Positions 61,735 through 64,000 of a stretch of DNA of 64,000 bases are shown here, one piece after another. Source of the DNA: JBARDN01 sp963755705 (lineage in GTDB: Bacteria > Desulfobacterota > Binatia > Binatales > Binataceae); NCBI GenBank assembly GCA_963755705.1, contig CAVWKW010000003.1, positions 248,001-312,000 on the forward strand, read 5' to 3'. Positions within the stretch are counted from its first letter, which is position 1; each line of letters opens with the position of its first letter. The notes beneath the pieces were generated by a model. The model did no database searches. It saw only the letters and a program-made list of their open reading frames with translations, and was not told the origin of the DNA. Position numbers and translations under genes: made by a program.

Positions 61735-62412
61735 CTATGACTCCTCGAATTGCCGAAGCTCGGCCTGATGATGTCCCGCCGACTTCGGACCTGAGGCCGC
61801 AAAAAAGCGGCCTTCGATTATCCCGGCGATCTCGCGCCAGTAAGTTTCTTTGTCGATTCCCGCCAGCGCTTTTCCGCCGGTGGCCCATCCGGCGCAGAGC
61901 ATGTGGATGATATGCACGGCGCTGTTGAGGTTTTCATATTGGATAAGGCCGGCAGCGCGTCCGCGCTCGAGCACTTGTCCAACCGCCTTGAAATAGCGAT
62001 CGCTCACCGCGCTCATCGCCGGGCGGTAGCGCGGCCGCCGCGCCAGGTAGCGGCCCTCGTGATGCAGCACGTTGAACGCGTCGCGATAGCGATCGATCAC
62101 GTCGAGAATCGTGCACATCATTGCGATCAGCTCGCGCCGCGGGTCGTCGCCGCCGCGCTCGCGGATTATCGGCAGTGCATCGATCAGCTCCGCGACCATC
62201 GACTCGCCGATCAGCAGCAGGATTTCGTCCTTGCCCTGCAGATAGACATAGATCGAGCCCGCCGCGATCCCGGCTTCGAGCGCGAACTCTTTCACTGAGG
62301 CTTCATGGAAGGACTTGCGTTCGAGGACTCGGCAAGCGGCCAGAAAAATCTGCCGCCGCCGCTGTTTAACCAGCGCGTCATCATGAGGTACAGATCGAAG
62401 AGCTTCAGCCAT
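61735..62412 (-). CDS. TetR-family transcriptional regulator
   Basis: The 225-residue protein has the TetR helix-turn-helix near residues 28-65: AACRVLERKSFHEASVKEFA, then GIAAGSIYVYLQGKDEIL. The C-terminal helical domain is the ligand sensor. It leads a six-gene minus-strand operon with the ferritin-like and NTF2-like genes and most likely represses it through the palindrome at 62480-62493. The resemblance of the N-terminal domain to fatty-acid-responsive TetR members is only general; the ligand is unknown. Confidence 0.92.
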   Translation of the reverse strand: MAEALRSVPHDDALVKQRRRQIFLAACRVLERKSFHEASVKEFALEAGIAAGSIYVYLQGKDEILLLIGESMVAELIDALPIIRERGGDDPRRELIAMMCTILDVIDRYRDAFNVLHHEGRYLARRPRYRPAMSAVSDRYFKAVGQVLERGRAAGLIQYENLNSAVHIIHMLCAGWATGGKALAGIDKETYWREIAGIIEGRFFAASGPKSAGHHQAELRQFEES

Positions 62413-62470
62413 CGGCAGTGAGCCGCGCTACTGGGAAACGGACTGCGGCAACGCGCCACTCAACGGTCAA

Positions 62471-62499
62471 ACTCTATTGAATGAACGTTCATTTGTCAA
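62471..62499 (-). promoter_or_regulatory. Promoter with TetR operator in its spacer
   Basis: On the minus strand TTGACA (62494-62499) and TAGAGT (62471-62476) are exactly 17 bases apart. The perfect 14-base palindrome AATGAACGTTCATT (62480-62493) fills most of that spacer. Transcription would begin near 62464, about 50 bases before the tetR ATG. A bound dimer would block RNA polymerase directly. Confidence 0.8.
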
Positions 62500-62561
62500 G
62501 GTCCGTCCGTCGTATGCTAGATTGTCGCGCTTAGACAGAGGTTGGGGGGAAGAGGTCCAAA

Positions 62562-63548
62562 TTGCGTCTGCCGCAAGAATATCTGGATTGCGTTGTCTTC
62601 ATCTGCTCGCCCAGTCAGAGGAAGCGGCCCGGCGGAACGGCATTTTTCGTTTCGGTGCCCTATGAAATTGAGGGGGATAAAGAGTGGATCTATCTCGTTA
62701 CAGCTCGCCACTGCATAGAAGAAATTCCTGGGCAGAACGTAGTCGTCCGTGCAACGGCGGCTCAAGGTGGAGAACTCAAATATCTCAAGACAAAAAAGGA
62801 CGATTGGTTTCGTCACGATGACGCCGACGTCGCCGTACTACTGATTGCCGATAGCGAAGCCTATAAATTCCGTTCCTTGCCGCTCCGAATGTTTATCGAT
62901 AAGGACCACAACTACATTCCCCATAAGCTTGGATCTAACTACGAGAGATCATTCAAGAATAAATACGGCAAACTCGCTGTTCCCGTCGAACTTGGCGACG
63001 AAATCTTTTTTCCGGGTCTGTTTATTCAGTCCGCAGGCAAAGACCGCAATTTACCAATTTACCGATTTGGAAACATTTCACGAATGCCGGGAGATGAACT
63101 GGTTCATATCAATACGAACTTGGGAGATCTGGGAATCAGAGCATACCTGACGGAAGCTCACTCATGGGGCGGCCACAGTGGCTCGCCCGTCATCTGGATT
63201 CATACGTTTAATACTAGGGAAAATCTAAGCGCGAACGAGCAAGACACCGTATCAAATCCTCGACTCCATCTCACTGGTTTGCTCGGGCTGGTATCCGCGC
63301 ACTTCGACATCGTAACCCCCACTATGGGCAGCGAGCGCAAGCTAGAGACTAAACTCAATTCAGGAATCGCAGTTACTACTCCCAGTGAAAATATTAGGGA
63401 GCTGCTGATGCGAGAAGATGTTAGAGAGTACCGCGATCAAGTCCGTGGTCGATTGCATCACGACGCCGAGCAACATCCTGCCGCAACATCCCATGGTCCG
63501 CTTACGAAGAAGCCGAAGAATCGGATCCCTTCACTCCGCGCGCGATGA
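62562..63548 (+). CDS. Trypsin-like serine protease
   Basis: The 328-residue protein has an S1-family catalytic triad: H50 in VTARHC, D89 in DDADVAVLL and S206 in GGHSGSPV. There is no signal peptide, so it is probably cytoplasmic. The start is a TTG with GGGGGAAGAGG about 8 bases upstream. Third codon positions are clearly less GC-rich than in neighbouring genes, suggesting horizontal acquisition. It is divergent from the tetR operon. Cytoplasmic trypsin-like proteases occur in housekeeping and in phage-defence roles; neither can be chosen here. Its 3' end overlaps the convergent Lnt-like gene by 18 bases. Confidence 0.82.
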   Translation: MRLPQEYLDCVVFICSPSQRKRPGGTAFFVSVPYEIEGDKEWIYLVTARHCIEEIPGQNVVVRATAAQGGELKYLKTKKDDWFRHDDADVAVLLIADSEAYKFRSLPLRMFIDKDHNYIPHKLGSNYERSFKNKYGKLAVPVELGDEIFFPGLFIQSAGKDRNLPIYRFGNISRMPGDELVHINTNLGDLGIRAYLTEAHSWGGHSGSPVIWIHTFNTRENLSANEQDTVSNPRLHLTGLLGLVSAHFDIVTPTMGSERKLETKLNSGIAVTTPSENIRELLMREDVREYRDQVRGRLHHDAEQHPAATSHGPLTKKPKNRIPSLRAR

Positions 63549-64000
63549 TCCTGCCCGCGGCGTCAGCACCGTCGCGAGGATTACCACCGACGCGATAATG
63601 CAGAGCCATCCGAACCAGTCGCCGAGGCGGGAGTAGAGCGTTGTTCCCGGACCTAGCGGAATGTCGGCGACGACCATTGCGGGATCGGCGGCGAAGGTCG
63701 AGCTCGAGGCGAGGGTGCGGCCGTAGGCGTCGTGCGCGGTGACGAACCCGGTCTTCGCCGAGCGCGCCATCGCGAAGCCGTTCTCGACTCCGCGCACCGT
63801 CGCCATCCGCTCATGCATCACGGCGTTCGGACCCTCCCAATCCCACGCTGGAACAAACATCAGGGTGGCGTCCTTGGCCCCGTAGCCGCGGATGAACCAC
63901 GGGTAATCGAGATCCTTGCAGATCGCGACGGCGGTCTTGCCCCACGGCGCGTCAAGGACCTCGATACGTTTGCCCGATTGATATCCGGCTTCGAAGCCGG
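63531..64000 (-). CDS. Apolipoprotein N-acyltransferase-like protein (partial, C-terminal part)
   Basis: About 156 residues are visible; the N-terminus lies beyond the right edge. The nitrilase-fold block KTAVAICKDLDYPW holds the likely catalytic Cys. VPAWDWEGPNAVMHERMATVRGVENG matches the C-terminal half of the Lnt nitrilase domain. A final transmembrane helix (WFGWLCIIASVVILATVL) completes the Lnt pattern. Lnt adds the third acyl chain to lipoproteins in the inner membrane. A related Lnt-like amidase is possible because the membrane domain cannot be seen. Confidence 0.8.
   Translation of the reverse strand, partial: GFEAGYQSGKRIEVLDAPWGKTAVAICKDLDYPWFIRGYGAKDATLMFVPAWDWEGPNAVMHERMATVRGVENGFAMARSAKTGFVTAHDAYGRTLASSSTFAADPAMVVADIPLGPGTTLYSRLGDWFGWLCIIASVVILATVLTPRAGSSRAE

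Noticed and set aside
57197..62412. DUF1329 gene as part of the tetR operon
   Set aside because: A strong intrinsic terminator at 58645-58683 separates it, so co-transcription is unlikely although a functional link remains possible.

Overview
This is a GC-rich, gene-dense stretch of a bacterial chromosome with almost no mobile-element signal. The organism is probably Gram-negative. A Lnt-type apolipoprotein N-acyltransferase fragment, a WaaE/KdtX-type glycosyltransferase and a lipobox lipoprotein are present, and MurE carries the DNPR motif of meso-diaminopimelate enzymes. A cdaA-ybbR-glmM cluster beside ftsH and folP, a DUF1329 protein, a luciferase-like oxidoreductase and several acyl-CoA enzymes suggest a deltaproteobacterial or Binatota-like lineage. 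That placement is an inference from gene content, not from a marker phylogeny.

Layout: (1) 1-8.7 kb: a CPBP-protease/TPR fusion cut by the left edge, divergent from a tilS-ftsH-folP-cdaA-ybbR-glmM run that joins tRNA modification, membrane proteolysis, folate and c-di-AMP/cell-wall precursor synthesis. (2) 8.8-12.9 kb: an aminotransferase-serA-purA operon on the minus strand, probably making serine and AMP. (3) 13-38 kb: mixed metabolism. It holds a GalT-like enzyme, enoyl-CoA hydratase, leuS, DegV, a luciferase-like oxidoreductase with an acetoacetate-decarboxylase-like partner, an O-methyltransferase, a secreted repeat protein, a hydrolase, a metallopeptidase lipoprotein, a two-subunit ABC exporter, a glycosyltransferase, Mrp, a DUF4838/acyl-CoA dehydrogenase/CoA-transferase operon and a large orphan P-loop ATPase. 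(4) 39.3-54.9 kb: a complete division and cell-wall (dcw) cluster, mraZ to ftsZ, with no murF and no ddl, preceded by a 10-bp-periodic MraZ box array. (5) 55.2-62.5 kb, minus strand: GTP-PEP carboxykinase, a secreted DUF1329 protein, and a tightly packed tetR-led cassette of three homologous ferritin-like diiron proteins interleaved with two small paralogous proteins. The cassette has a promoter whose 17-bp spacer holds a perfect palindromic operator, and it ends in a strong intrinsic terminator. (6) The right end has a less GC-rich trypsin-like protease and the C-terminus of an Lnt-like protein.

The best candidate for an undescribed system is the tetR/ferritin-like cassette at 58.7-62.5 kb. 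The orphan P-loop ATPase at 35.4-37.8 kb is second. No rRNA, tRNA, CRISPR array, insertion sequence or convincing replication origin was seen.
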